64,000 bases of DNA. Source: Pseudomonas oryzagri. Its GTDB lineage: Bacteria > Pseudomonadota > Gammaproteobacteria > Pseudomonadales > Pseudomonadaceae. A program made the translations under genes and the position numbers. Numbering within the stretch: the first letter of the stretch is position 1; each line of letters opens with the position of its first letter. The notes beneath the pieces were generated by a model. It was not told the DNA's origin. It saw only the letters and a list, made by a program, of their open reading frames with translations, and made no database searches. The stretch lies in assembly GCF_020831405.1 (NCBI RefSeq), contig NZ_JAJHPU010000002.1, positions 98,698 through 162,697 of the forward strand, in the 5' to 3' direction. This document shows positions 18,885-27,763 of the stretch, piece after piece.

Positions 18885-19547
18885 ATGCTCAACCCCGTCT
18901 TCCGTCTCGAAACCCCTGCCGGCCTGGGCCTCAAGGCCATCGCCTTCACCCTGCACGGGCTCGACAACCAGCACTACTCGGCCAGGCTGCTGGCGCGCCT
19001 GCACAGCCTGCGCGAAGGCTTCGATCCCAGCCACAGCCTGACCGCCCAGCACGGTTTCCTGGCCCTGCGCCAGCAGGTCGAACGCTCGGTGCGGCGCTTT
19101 CCGCCCTCCCCGCTGGCGCTGTTCGAGCAGAACCGTCGCAACGGCGGGCTGCGCGCCATCGCCCCGGTGGTCGACCTGTACAACCAATGGTCGCTGAACA
19201 GCGGCCTGTCGATCGGCGCCCACGACCTGCAGCGCCTGCGCCTGCCGGTGCGCCTGGCCCTCACCGCCGGCGGCGAAGCCTTCCAGCCGCTCGGCCGGGC
19301 GGCCAACGAAGCCAGCGAGCGCCTGCCGGCCGGCGAATACGCCTACTTCGACGCCCGCGACCAGGTGATCTGCCGCATGGAGTATCGCCAGGCCGCCGCC
19401 AGCGCCCTGACCCCGCACAGCAGCGCCGCGCTGCTGATCGTGCAGGGCCACGCGCAGACCAGCGACGACTACTTGAAAAGCGTCGCCGCCGCGCTGAAGC
19501 ACGACCTGCTGGAGTGCTGCACCGGCAGCCTGCGGCGCGCCGGCTGA
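18885..19547 (+). CDS. B3/B4 domain protein
   Basis: A 220-residue soluble protein. Its body matches the B3/B4 fold of phenylalanyl-tRNA synthetase beta chain found as a stand-alone domain (VDLYNQWSLNSGLSIGAHDLQRL, AGEYAYFDARDQVICRMEYRQA). Stand-alone members are thought to edit or sense aminoacyl-tRNA, but the role is not established. GAGG lies eight bases before the ATG at 18885; the much longer upstream frame is unsupported. Monocistronic. Confidence 0.8.
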   Translation: MLNPVFRLETPAGLGLKAIAFTLHGLDNQHYSARLLARLHSLREGFDPSHSLTAQHGFLALRQQVERSVRRFPPSPLALFEQNRRNGGLRAIAPVVDLYNQWSLNSGLSIGAHDLQRLRLPVRLALTAGGEAFQPLGRAANEASERLPAGEYAYFDARDQVICRMEYRQAAASALTPHSSAALLIVQGHAQTSDDYLKSVAAALKHDLLECCTGSLRRAG

Positions 19548-19805
19548 GCCTCGCCGCCAGCGGCCGGCCATCTGCGCCGAGAGGGCACGACGCCGCTTCC
19601 GGCGCGGACTCTCCGGCGCCTGCGTTGGCTCACGGGCAGCCGACATGGCCATTTGCCACGTCACTTGGCGCGCGCCATACAAACACAATGAACAGGGTCT
19701 ATATTCAGAACTCAGACCAGCCCGACTTGCGGATCATTCCGCCCAACAGCCGGCCACTCGACTGCTCGATGTTTCAGGGACAGCGTTTTTCTTCAAGGAG
19801 GAACC

Positions 19806-20795
19806 ATGAACTTGTCCATCAGAATTTTCGACCCCAGCGAGCAAGAGTACCTGTCCCGAATCCTCGAGCTTTCCGGGCGACGCCTGAAGTTGTGCGTGCA
19901 GAAGACCGATGTCGCCGCGGCCGACGTGGTGTTCGTCAAGCCGGACGAACCGGGGGCGAGCATCCTGATCAACTCCTGCACCCGCCGCGGCCAGCCCATT
20001 GTCGTGGTCTACGGCGGCGACAAGGGCGCCTTCGCCTGGACCCTGGAAAAACCCGCCACCAGCAAGGAAGTCATGCACCTGCTGAGCGACCTGCACGGCC
20101 GGCTCGGCCCCGACCAGGCGCCGGCCAACGAGGCGGTCGAGGCCGACCAGGCCGGCCCGATCCCGGTCGCCCAGGGCGCCATGCTGATCGACCGGCTGCA
20201 TGCCATCACCGCCGGGCAGACCCCCTACGCCATCGTCGACGAGCGCCGCAGGGCGCTGATTCTCGACGTGGCCGGCAACCGCGCCTTCGTCACCCCGCAG
20301 CTGTTCGAGAACAAGCTCAAGCTGATCGAGACCGCCTTCCGCACCACAGCGGATGCGCTGGTCGAGGTCGACCGCCAGGAACTCGAGCATCTGACCGAAG
20401 GGATGCCCTACATCTCCACCGAAAGTTTCGTCTGGCTGGCGACCCAGGAAGCCCAGCCGCTGCTCCACAGCGCCGCGGCCAGTCTGAACCGGCGCTTTCG
20501 CCTGAGCCGCTGGCCCTCCTTCACCACGCTCCATCACAAGTCCTACCACATCGCCATCACCGGCCGGCTGATGAAGAAGAGCCTGAGCGTCAACGAACTG
20601 CACACCACCTGCGATGCCCCGCTGGGCGAACTGGCCAAGTTCTACAACTTCGCCTACGCCAGCAACCTGCTCGGCGCCAGCCAGGCGGCGCCGAGCCTGC
20701 CGCTGCCGCATGACCTCCCCCCCACCGAGCAGCCCCCGGCCAGGGCCGAGAAGGTCGGCATCCTCGGCATGATCCTCAGGCGCCTGGCCGGCTGA
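19806..20795 (+). CDS. Conserved protein with receiver-like N-terminus, function unknown
   Basis: A 329-residue soluble protein with an excellent ribosome-binding site (AAGGAGG, four bases before ATG). The first 95 residues alternate beta and alpha like a response-regulator receiver, with AADVVFVKPD at the usual phospho-Asp region and LEKPATSKEV like the Lys-Pro switch, but no clean phosphoacceptor. The rest (about 120-300) has no motif I can name; KSYHIAITGRLMKKSLSVNEL may be a winged helix. It could be a degenerate receiver regulator. It is alone in its transcription unit. Confidence 0.75.
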   Translation: MNLSIRIFDPSEQEYLSRILELSGRRLKLCVQKTDVAAADVVFVKPDEPGASILINSCTRRGQPIVVVYGGDKGAFAWTLEKPATSKEVMHLLSDLHGRLGPDQAPANEAVEADQAGPIPVAQGAMLIDRLHAITAGQTPYAIVDERRRALILDVAGNRAFVTPQLFENKLKLIETAFRTTADALVEVDRQELEHLTEGMPYISTESFVWLATQEAQPLLHSAAASLNRRFRLSRWPSFTTLHHKSYHIAITGRLMKKSLSVNELHTTCDAPLGELAKFYNFAYASNLLGASQAAPSLPLPHDLPPTEQPPARAEKVGILGMILRRLAG

Positions 20796-21134
20796 GCGCC
20801 ACTAGAGGGCGGACATCAAGGTCTGGCCAAGCTGCTCGCCAGGTATTGCCAGCACCAGGGCGTGGCACCGACGCGGACGGTGTTCGAGTGCTGCCGTATC
20901 TGCCGCCGCATTGACCTGGCACCGGGCGCAGGCCAACGGACGATGGCGGATTTGTGATGCGCCTCACAATAAATCCGCGACTACGGCCACCTTGCCGCGC
21001 TGCCTCTAAGACCTTGATCGACTTCGATGCCGTTTGTCGCTTCGGCATACTGGGCGTGGGTATCGACGAAAGGCGGCTGCACTTTCGTCCCAAGGGCCGA
21101 TTGAAACTTCCCACTACATAGAAAGAACTAGAAA
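20796..21134. other. Gap with a possible gene remnant
   Basis: Plus-strand bases 20809-20958 can be read without interruption as a short peptide ending VFECCRICRRIDLAPGAGQ and a stop, with two Cys pairs and normal codon bias, but there is no start codon and a TAG lies just upstream. It may be the tail of a lost gene. The remainder is a promoter region for the next gene. Confidence 0.35.
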
Positions 21135-21602
21135 ATGGACATCCGCTGCGCTGCACTCGGTTTCGCTCTTCTGGCAACTTCCACCCTGGCCATCGCCGAT
21201 GGCAGCCAGGCCAAGATGCCGTACAACCTCATCGACCTGCCGGTCAAGGAAGCCGCCACCCGCGTCGGCGTGCAGCCCAACCAGGCCAACAACATCACCT
21301 TCGATACCGAAAAGCACCACGTGTTCCTGGAGTCCGACGGCAACACCGTCGGTTACGCCGACGTGGAATTCCGCGGCAACCCGCCGTGCAGCCAGAAGCA
21401 AGCCATCGACTCAGCCGCCGCGCTGCAGAGCCTGGGCATCAACGCCAGCGAACTGGAGCTGGCGATCGACAAGCCCGACAACCACACCTACTACGACCAC
21501 AAGCGCAGCCTGAAGGTGAGCGTCTCCTGCAACTACGAAGGCGCCCCGCTGACCGTCGGCTTCAGCCGCAAGCAGTACAACGTGCTGATGGGCACCCGCT
21601 AA
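21135..21602 (+). CDS. Secreted hypothetical protein
   Basis: A 155-residue protein with a clear signal peptide (MDIRCAALGFALLATSTLAIA). The mature part is small and soluble with two cysteines (NPPCSQKQ and VSVSCNYEG) that may pair in the periplasm. There is no recognised domain. It stands alone between unrelated genes. Confidence 0.72.
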   Translation: MDIRCAALGFALLATSTLAIADGSQAKMPYNLIDLPVKEAATRVGVQPNQANNITFDTEKHHVFLESDGNTVGYADVEFRGNPPCSQKQAIDSAAALQSLGINASELELAIDKPDNHTYYDHKRSLKVSVSCNYEGAPLTVGFSRKQYNVLMGTR

Positions 21603-21698
21603 GGCGCCAAGGTTCTCTCCGCGCCACGGAAGGCGCACCCTCTCCCCGCCGTGCGGCCGGCCAATCGGGCAGGCCCGCAGGCCTGCCCCGCCCCGCTT

Positions 21699-22676
21699 CT
21701 AGCGGTCGCTACGCAGCGGCCCGTACTCCACCGGCACCCAGGCGTAACCCTTGTCCTCGGCCCGCACATGGCCGATGCCGGGGAACGGCAGGTGCGCGCC
21801 GGCCACCCACAGCTTGTCGCGCGCCGTCTCGGCGAACAGCTTCTGCCGGCTGGCGATGGCCTGCTCGCGGTCGACGTCGAACTCGATGGCCACCTCCGGG
21901 CGGGCGAACTGCACCGCATGGCTGTGCACGATGTCGCCCCACACCAGCAGGCGGCTGGCGCCCGAGCTGAACAGGTAGCCGCTGTGCCCCGGGGTATGGC
22001 CGTGGCTGGCCACGCCGATCACCCCGGCGATGCCCGGCCCTTCCTCGCCGTAGCGCTTCAGGCGCTTGCCGGCCTCGTAGGGCGCCACGGCGTCCTGGGC
22101 CATCTTGAACATGCCCTTGGCGGCTTCCGGCGCCTGGGCCGCCACTTCCGCGCTCAGCCAGTAGTCCGCCTCGGCCTGGGGCACGTACACGGTGGCGTTG
22201 GGGAAGGCTGCCTGGCCGCCGGCGTTGCGCAGGCCGCAGGCGTGGTCCGGGTGCAGGTGGGTGAGCAGCACGCTGTCGACCTGCGCCGGCGCGTAGCCCG
22301 CCGCCTGGAGGTTGGCCTGGATCACCCCGAGGGTCGGCCCGAAGCACTGCGCCGCGCCGGTATCCACCAGCACCAGCTGGCTGCCGGTGTTGATCAGGTA
22401 GGCGTTGACCGCGGTCTGCACGCCCTTGCCGGACTCGACGAACATCCGCGCCAGCAGGCTCTGGATGTCCTCGGCGCTGGCGCCCTTGAGCTGCGCGGGA
22501 TCGAGGTCCACGTAGCCGTCGTACAGCGCGGTCACCTCGAAGTCGCCCAGCGCCATGCGGTAGAAGCCCGGCACCTGGCCGGTCTGCTTGGCCACCGGCG
22601 CGGCAGCGGCCGCCAGCGGCAGGAGAGCGACCAGCGCCGCGCCGGCGAGCCGGGCGATGTTGCGGGGAATAGCCAT
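21699..22676 (-). CDS. Secreted MBL-fold metallo-hydrolase
   Basis: A 325-residue metallo-beta-lactamase-fold enzyme with a signal peptide (residues 1-26). The metal motif is THLHPDHACG (about residues 140-149), with further ligands in ASHGHTPGHSGYLF and GDIVHSHAVQ. The dinuclear zinc site appears intact. The substrate is unknown; close relatives include lactonase-like and quorum-quenching-type proteins, but that cannot be decided here. Monocistronic. Confidence 0.85.
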   Translation of the reverse strand: MAIPRNIARLAGAALVALLPLAAAAAPVAKQTGQVPGFYRMALGDFEVTALYDGYVDLDPAQLKGASAEDIQSLLARMFVESGKGVQTAVNAYLINTGSQLVLVDTGAAQCFGPTLGVIQANLQAAGYAPAQVDSVLLTHLHPDHACGLRNAGGQAAFPNATVYVPQAEADYWLSAEVAAQAPEAAKGMFKMAQDAVAPYEAGKRLKRYGEEGPGIAGVIGVASHGHTPGHSGYLFSSGASRLLVWGDIVHSHAVQFARPEVAIEFDVDREQAIASRQKLFAETARDKLWVAGAHLPFPGIGHVRAEDKGYAWVPVEYGPLRSDR

Positions 22677-22803
22677 TCACGAAACTCCTTGTCTACAAGA
22701 TACGCACGCCTTCATGGCGGCGCGGGACTGTCGCAAGTTGCGACAGTCCTGTCGAGCGTTGCCGGGCGGCCGCGATCCGCGAAGCGGCGCGGAAAGACCT
22801 GCG

Positions 22804-23319
22804 CTACTCGCTGCGCAGGTTCAGTTCGACCATCAGGTCGTCGGCCAACGCCTCCAGGTGCGCCTGCAGGGTCTGCAGCGGGATGTCGGCGGGCACGCCG
22901 AGCATTGCCTCGGCGCGGAACAGCGGCTCGCTGCTCATCGGCGCCGAGAGCACCTCGGTGGTCAGGCTCTCGACGTTGACGCCGTGCTCGCTGAGCAGGC
23001 GGGTGATGTCGCGGACGATGCCGGGACGGTCGTTGCCCACCAGCTCGAGGAAGATCGCCTGGCGCTCGCTTCCCGGCTCCGGCCCGCTGGGTGCCAGCAG
23101 CACGCGGATGCCCTGGCTGGCCAGCCCCTGCAGGGCCTGCTCCAGCTCCGGGTGGCGCTCGACGGGCACGGCGACGCGCAGGATGCCGGCGAACTGCCCG
23201 GCCATGCGTGCCATGCTGCTTTCAAGCCAGTTGCCGCCGTGGTCGGCGACGCACTGGGCCAGCTTCTCCACCAGCCCCGGCTGGTCGGGGGCGATCACCG
23301 TCAATACCAGATGGTCCAT
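22804..23319 (-). CDS. GcvR-like protein with two ACT domains
   Basis: A 171-residue protein made of two ACT domains: VLTVIAPDQPGLVEKLAQ at residues about 4-21, and IFLELVGNDRPGIVRDITRL near 92. This architecture belongs to the glycine cleavage system repressor family (GcvR). GAGG lies six bases before the ATG at 23319; the large frame continuing upstream is the antisense of zapE. It is 29 bases after the GNAT gene, likely co-transcribed. Confidence 0.82.
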   Translation of the reverse strand: MDHLVLTVIAPDQPGLVEKLAQCVADHGGNWLESSMARMAGQFAGILRVAVPVERHPELEQALQGLASQGIRVLLAPSGPEPGSERQAIFLELVGNDRPGIVRDITRLLSEHGVNVESLTTEVLSAPMSSEPLFRAEAMLGVPADIPLQTLQAHLEALADDLMVELNLRSE

Positions 23320-23348
23320 GGCGAGCCTCTCTGCACGTGTAGGGGAAA

Positions 23349-23810
23349 TCACTCGGCCGGACGCCCGGGCAGCGCCAGCCAGTAGGTATGGAAGACCTCG
23401 TCGCGCACGTAGCCGAGCTTCTCGTACAGGGCCTGCGCGGTTAGGTTGTTGCGTGCCGTTTCCAGTTGCAGGCCGCAGGCGCCGGTCGCCTCGGCGTGGG
23501 CGCGCGCCGCGTTCATCAGCATCTCGGCGACGCCCTGGCGGCGCGCCTCGGGGCTGACGAACAGGTCGTAGAGCAGCCAGGCCGGACGCAGGCTGAGCGA
23601 GGAAAAGATCGGGTAGAGCTGCACGAAGCCCTGCGCGCGCCCCTCCTCGTCGCGGGCGAGGAAGATGACCGAGTCGCCACGCTCCAGGCGCTCGCCGAGA
23701 AAGCTGCGGATCGGCGCCGCCGGCTGCGGCACGTCGTAGAAATTCAGGTAGCCGGCGAACAGCCAGATCAGGTCGTCCAGGTCGGCGGGGGTGGCTCGGG
23801 CAACGGTCAT
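23349..23810 (-). CDS. GNAT family N-acetyltransferase
   Basis: A 153-residue acetyltransferase with the acetyl-CoA loop in VSPEARRQGVAEMLM (about residues 86-100) and the C-terminal ETARNNLTAQALYEKLGY. The substrate is unknown. It is the first gene of a pair with the GcvR-like gene and divergent from the AFG1-type ATPase. Confidence 0.85.
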   Translation of the reverse strand: MTVARATPADLDDLIWLFAGYLNFYDVPQPAAPIRSFLGERLERGDSVIFLARDEEGRAQGFVQLYPIFSSLSLRPAWLLYDLFVSPEARRQGVAEMLMNAARAHAEATGACGLQLETARNNLTAQALYEKLGYVRDEVFHTYWLALPGRPAE

Positions 23811-23928
23811 GGGTAATTCCTGCGCGCGATGATTGCTGGAGTATAGGCATTGACGACCAGCTGGCTACGCGCCGGACAGCGGTTATCATGCCTGCCGCGA
23901 ACGTCATCCTACCGCGCGAGGACGCACC

Positions 23929-25122
23929 ATGGACCCCGTCATGCCGGCCGCCAGCGAGGCAGCGCAACAGCGCCCCGCCGAGGGCGACCGCCCCACCGCT
24001 CCCTCGCCGCTGGCCGCCTATCGCGCCGCGCTCGCCGCCGGCTTCCAGGCCGACGCGGCCCAGCAACAGGCCGCCCTGCTGCTCGAGGCCTGCCACGCCG
24101 CCCTGCACGCGAGCGGCCCGCCGCCGCGCGGGGTGTACCTGTGGGGACCGGTCGGCCGCGGCAAGACCTGGCTGATGGACCAGTTCCACGCCAGCCTGCG
24201 CGTGCCGGCACGCCGCCAGCACTTCCACCACTTCATGCGCTGGGTGCATCGTCGCCTGTTCCAGCTCACCGGCACCGCCGCTCCGCTAGCGGCGCTGGCC
24301 CGCGAACTGGCCGGCGAGGTGCGCGTGCTGTGCTTCGACGAACTGTTCGTCAGCGACATCGGCGACGCCATGCTGCTCGGCCCGCTGCTGACCGCGCTGT
24401 TCGCCGAGCGGGTGACGGTGGTCGCCACCTCCAACCAGCCGCCCGCACAGCTGTACGCCGACGGCTTCAATCGCGAGCGCCTGCTGCCGGCGATCGCCGC
24501 CATCGAGCGGCACATGCAGGTGATTGCGGTGGACGGCGGCGCCGACCACCGCCTGCATCCCGGCGCGCATCGCCAGCGCTACTGGGTCGCCGAAGCCGGC
24601 CGGCCCAGCGCGCTGGAGGCGGTGTTCGCCGAGCTGAGCGCCGGCCAGGCGGTGAGCGAGGGGCCGCTGCTGCTCGGCCAGCGGCGCATAGACAGCGTGC
24701 GCCACAGTCCGGCGGCGCTCTGGTGCCGCTACGCCGACCTCTGCCAGCAGCCGCTGGCGGCCTTCGACTTCATCGCCCTGTGCGACCGCTTCCCGGCCAT
24801 CCTGCTCGGCGAGGTGCCCGCCCTCAGCGCCCGCCGACAGGCGGCGCGCATCGCCCGCGGCACCGAGGACGCCGCTCGCCAGGTGGCCGCCGGCGACCGC
24901 CAGCTGCCGCAACTGTCGCGGCTCGACGACAGCGTGCGACGCCTCATCGCCCTGGTCGACGAGTGCTACGACCGCCGCGTGCCGCTGTATGTGGAAGCAG
25001 AGGTGCCGCTCGACGAGCTGTACGGCGAAGGCGGCCTGACCTTCGCCTTCCGCCGCACGCTGAGCCGCCTGCGCGAGATGCAGTTCGCCCGCTTCGGCGC
25101 GGACCACCCGGCGCGGCCGTAA
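23929..25122 (+). CDS. AFG1/ZapE-type ATPase
   Basis: A 397-residue P-loop ATPase of the AFG1 family, which in E. coli includes the division protein ZapE. The Walker A is LWGPVGRGKTWLMDQF (about residues 70-85), the Walker B is RVLCFDELFVSDIGD (about 132-146), and sensor-like VVATSNQPP follows near 165. The N-terminus (residues 1-30) is variable and proline-rich. The C-terminal LTFAFRRTLSRLREMQ is also typical. It could be a second AFG1 copy of the genome rather than the canonical zapE, so no symbol is given. Confidence 0.88.
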   Translation: MDPVMPAASEAAQQRPAEGDRPTAPSPLAAYRAALAAGFQADAAQQQAALLLEACHAALHASGPPPRGVYLWGPVGRGKTWLMDQFHASLRVPARRQHFHHFMRWVHRRLFQLTGTAAPLAALARELAGEVRVLCFDELFVSDIGDAMLLGPLLTALFAERVTVVATSNQPPAQLYADGFNRERLLPAIAAIERHMQVIAVDGGADHRLHPGAHRQRYWVAEAGRPSALEAVFAELSAGQAVSEGPLLLGQRRIDSVRHSPAALWCRYADLCQQPLAAFDFIALCDRFPAILLGEVPALSARRQAARIARGTEDAARQVAAGDRQLPQLSRLDDSVRRLIALVDECYDRRVPLYVEAEVPLDELYGEGGLTFAFRRTLSRLREMQFARFGADHPARP

Positions 25123-25196
25123 GCCGCGCGATCAGGAAGACGACGGGGGCGACGACCGGGCCCGAGGCCGGGTCGATGGGAGGGAAGCGACGCGCC

Positions 25197-25709
25197 TCAG
25201 TGGGCGCGTCGACGGCCGCGCGGGCTGCGCGCCGTGCCGCGCGGCAGATCGCCGGCGTTGATGGCCTCGGCGAGATGCTCCACGTCGAGCGGCGCGAAGT
25301 ACAGCGGGCGGAGCGAACGGCCCAGATCGAGGCGCCAGATGCCGTCCTCGCGCCCCGGACGGCGGCCCTCCTCGCTGGAGTAGACCCAGGCGGTACCGCG
25401 CACGATCAGCATGCCGGTGGCGCACAGCAGGGGCTCGTCGCTGCCCTCGGGCATCGCGACGGTCACCGCGTCCGACTCGAGCAGTTCGCTGAAGTCGGCG
25501 CCCTTGATCTTGCGCACGAACAGCTGGTCGGCCGGCGCGGGGCCGGCGGCGAAGCTGCAATCGACATGGGCGCGGCACAGCTCGGCGGCGCACAGCTCGA
25601 TCAGCTCGTGGTTGGTGAGGAAGATACCGGTCAGCTCGTGTACCCGCAGCAGGGCGGCGGCCGAATCCAACCATCCCTGTCGGGCTTGATCCCTGGTCAT
25701 CGTATGCAT
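25197..25709 (-). CDS. Hypothetical protein (170 aa)
   Basis: A soluble 170-residue protein with an acidic middle (ELLESDAVTVAMPEGSDEP), two near-terminal histidine-containing helices (LTNHELIELCAAELCRAH) and a very basic tail (RSPRGRRRAH). No domain is recognised. AGGAG precedes the first ATG by ten bases; a second ATG three codons in is an alternative start. Confidence 0.65.
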   Translation of the reverse strand: MHTMTRDQARQGWLDSAAALLRVHELTGIFLTNHELIELCAAELCRAHVDCSFAAGPAPADQLFVRKIKGADFSELLESDAVTVAMPEGSDEPLLCATGMLIVRGTAWVYSSEEGRRPGREDGIWRLDLGRSLRPLYFAPLDVEHLAEAINAGDLPRGTARSPRGRRRAH

Positions 25710-25962
25710 AGTCCCTTAACTCCTACGAGTTGTTATTTTATTGCGAACGACTAGCAACTACCGCAGCCAACAATGCACCGCCCCCCGATATTTTCCAAAT
25801 ATAGCTGGGCAGTTTCGGCTTTTGCGATTCGGCGCACAAAATTCATCGGCCATCGCGGCCTAGTCGCGGGCAGGCAAGCGTCCGGTCGAGCGCATCCGGC
25901 GCGCGGCGGCCGGACGGCAAAGGTGCGGAAAAGGAGAAAGGTCGCCGGCGGCGGCCTGGCGT

Positions 25963-26307
25963 TCAGGCCAGCGCCGGCGAGAACAGCTTGAGGCCGGCCA
26001 CCCCGGCGACGATCAGCAGCAGGCAGGCGATGCGCGCCGCGCTGGCGGCCTCGCCGAGGAAGAGGATGCCGTACACCGCGGTGCCCACCGCGCCGATGCC
26101 CACCCACACCGCGTAGGCGGTGCCCACCGGCAGGGTGCGTACCGCCATGGCCAGCAGGTACAGGCTGAGGGCGATGAACACCCCGCAGTAGAGGGTCGGC
26201 CACAGGCGGGTGAAGCCGTCGGTGCGCGGAATGACCGCCGCGTAGCAGATCTCGGCGATGCCGGCGCTGATCAGAAACCACCAGCCGGCGTTGGCACCCG
26301 TAAACAT
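25963..26307 (-). CDS. SMR family efflux protein (SugE/Gdx-like)
   Basis: A 114-residue four-helix membrane protein of the small multidrug resistance family. The essential Glu is in AGIAEICYA (residue about 19), and the LPVGTAYAVWVGIGAVG signature in helix 3 resembles the SugE/Gdx guanidinium exporters more than EmrE. Some helix-1 positions (CYAAVIP) differ from classic Gdx, so the substrate is open. The start ATG at 26307 has GGGGAG upstream. A long hairpin lies 25-64 bases before it. Confidence 0.85.
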   Translation of the reverse strand: MFTGANAGWWFLISAGIAEICYAAVIPRTDGFTRLWPTLYCGVFIALSLYLLAMAVRTLPVGTAYAVWVGIGAVGTAVYGILFLGEAASAARIACLLLIVAGVAGLKLFSPALA

Positions 26308-26331
26308 TGCTCGCTCCCCATCGAAACCCGT

Positions 26332-26371
26332 CCACGATCGCGCGGCGCGGCTGGCACGCCGCGGATCGTGG
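26332..26371 (-). promoter_or_regulatory. Leader hairpin of the SMR gene
   Basis: CCACGATC pairs with GATCGTGG outside and CGCGGCG with CGCCGCG inside, around a nine-base loop. It lies within the presumed 5' leader. It does not match the guanidine riboswitch consensus I know, so its role is open. Confidence 0.45.
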
Positions 26372-26378
26372 GCAGGCA

Positions 26379-26415
26379 CAAAAATGACGGGCGGCCACTT
26401 CCTGTCTGCCGCCCG
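26379..26415 (-). terminator. Intrinsic terminator of the dmm operon
   Basis: Read on the minus strand, CGGGCGGC and GCCGCCCG form an eight-pair stem followed by TCATTTTTGT. It lies 62 bases after the stop codon of the aminomethyltransferase gene. Confidence 0.8.
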
Positions 26416-26476
26416 GTTCCCTGCCCCAGGAACGCTGTGGCGACCCGACCCGCGCGGGGGCCGGATCGCAAAGCTG

Positions 26477-27610
26477 TCAGCCCTTGGCCGTGCGCTTCTT
26501 CTTCTCCGGATCGTCGAACGGCATGGTGTGGGCGATGGCCTGGACGTTGAGGCTGCCGCGCACTTCCAGCGGGCAGCCCTGCTCGGCGTAGGGCACTTCG
26601 AGGCGGGCGATGGCCATCGACTTGCCGGTCAGCCGCGAGTACATCGCGCAGGTGATCACCCCGACCTGCTTGCCGTCGGCCCACAGGGTGTCGCCACCCG
26701 CCGCCGCCTGCTCGCCCTCGAGCAGCACGCCGAAGATCTTGAAGCGCTCCTTGCCCTTGAGCCGCGCGTGCTCCAGGCCGCCGCGGAACTCGGCCTTGGT
26801 CGGCGACACGGTGAAGTCCAGGCCCAGTTCCCAGAGGGTGTCGCCGGCGCCCTGGTCGGCGAAGGGGTACATCTCCGAGTTGTCGTAGGGGAAGAACAGC
26901 AGGTAGCTCTCTACGCGCAGCCAGTCCAGCGCCAGGAAGGCGCAGGGGATGATGCCCATGGGCTTGCCCAGCTCGAGGATGGTGTCCCAGATCAGCGGCG
27001 CGTCGGCGGCCTTGCAGAAGATCTCGTAGCCGCGCTCGCCGGTGTAGCCGGTGCGCGAAATCATCACCGGGCAGCCGAACAGCTTGGTCTGCAGGTGGTG
27101 GAAGTACGGCAGCTCGCGGATGCCCGGCACGTGCTCGGCGAGGAAGTCCACCGCCAGCGGGCCCTGCAGGGACAGGTCGTGCATGTCGTCGTCGAACAGC
27201 ACGGAAACCTGGCGGCCCTGGGCCGAGCGGATCAGCATCTCGTAGCCGCCACCGGCGCCGTGCACCACCATGAAGGCGTTGGGGCCGGTGCGGTAGATCA
27301 CGCAGTCGTCGACGAACTTGCCGGCCTCGTTGAGGATGGTCGCGTACACCGACTTGCCGGGATACAGCTTGGAAATGTCGCGGCTGGTGGCGTATTCGAG
27401 CAAGGATTCGGCGTGCGGGCCGACGTAGTGGACTTTCTTCAGGCCGGACACGTCCATCAGGCCGGCACGGGTGCGGATCGCCTCGTGGGCGTCGGCCAGG
27501 CTGGTCGCCTCGTAGGTCCAGGCGGTGCCCATGCCGTTCCAGTCTTCGAGTTTGGAGCCCAGGGCACGATGACGTTCGGCCAGGACGGAAATGCGCCAGG
27601 AATTGGCCAT
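26477..27610 (-). CDS. Dimethylamine monooxygenase folate (GcvT-like) subunit
   Basis: A 377-residue aminomethyltransferase-fold protein (TRAGLMDVSGLKKVHYVGP, DLSLQGPLAVDFL, SRTGYTGERGYEIFC, LDWLRVES). It corresponds to the tetrahydrofolate-binding subunit of the heme-dependent oxidative N-demethylase (HODM, delta subunit) described in Pseudomonas mendocina, which traps formaldehyde on folate. In dmm nomenclature it is one of dmmC/dmmD, and the lettering is not certain to me. GGAG precedes the ATG at 27610; the frame opens 28 codons earlier. It is the last gene of the operon, 153 bases after the PAS-heme subunit, with a hairpin between. Confidence 0.88.
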   Translation of the reverse strand: MANSWRISVLAERHRALGSKLEDWNGMGTAWTYEATSLADAHEAIRTRAGLMDVSGLKKVHYVGPHAESLLEYATSRDISKLYPGKSVYATILNEAGKFVDDCVIYRTGPNAFMVVHGAGGGYEMLIRSAQGRQVSVLFDDDMHDLSLQGPLAVDFLAEHVPGIRELPYFHHLQTKLFGCPVMISRTGYTGERGYEIFCKAADAPLIWDTILELGKPMGIIPCAFLALDWLRVESYLLFFPYDNSEMYPFADQGAGDTLWELGLDFTVSPTKAEFRGGLEHARLKGKERFKIFGVLLEGEQAAAGGDTLWADGKQVGVITCAMYSRLTGKSMAIARLEVPYAEQGCPLEVRGSLNVQAIAHTMPFDDPEKKKRTAKG

Positions 27611-27727
27611 GTCGTTCTCCTTGAGTTTTTTCGGGCGCGCGCCGGCCCATCCGGTGCACGCAAGGCATTCGGTTTTTTGGTATCGATGGATCACGCCGCC
27701 TGTGGTTCAGCCACAGGCCAGGTGCGT

Positions 27728-27755
27728 GGTGGGTAGCGCCGCGCGTCTACCCACC
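27728..27755. repeat. Intercistronic hairpin in the dmm operon
   Basis: GGTGGGTAG and CTACCCACC form a nine-pair stem with a ten-base loop, directly after the heme-subunit stop codon. There is no T-run, so it probably affects mRNA stability or processing. Confidence 0.5.
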
Positions 27756-27763
27756 CTGCGCGG

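Noticed and set aside
26308..26378. Guanidine riboswitch before the SMR gene
   Set aside because: The hairpin lacks the ACGR loop pairs and the ykkC-III core I know, so it is listed only as a leader hairpin.
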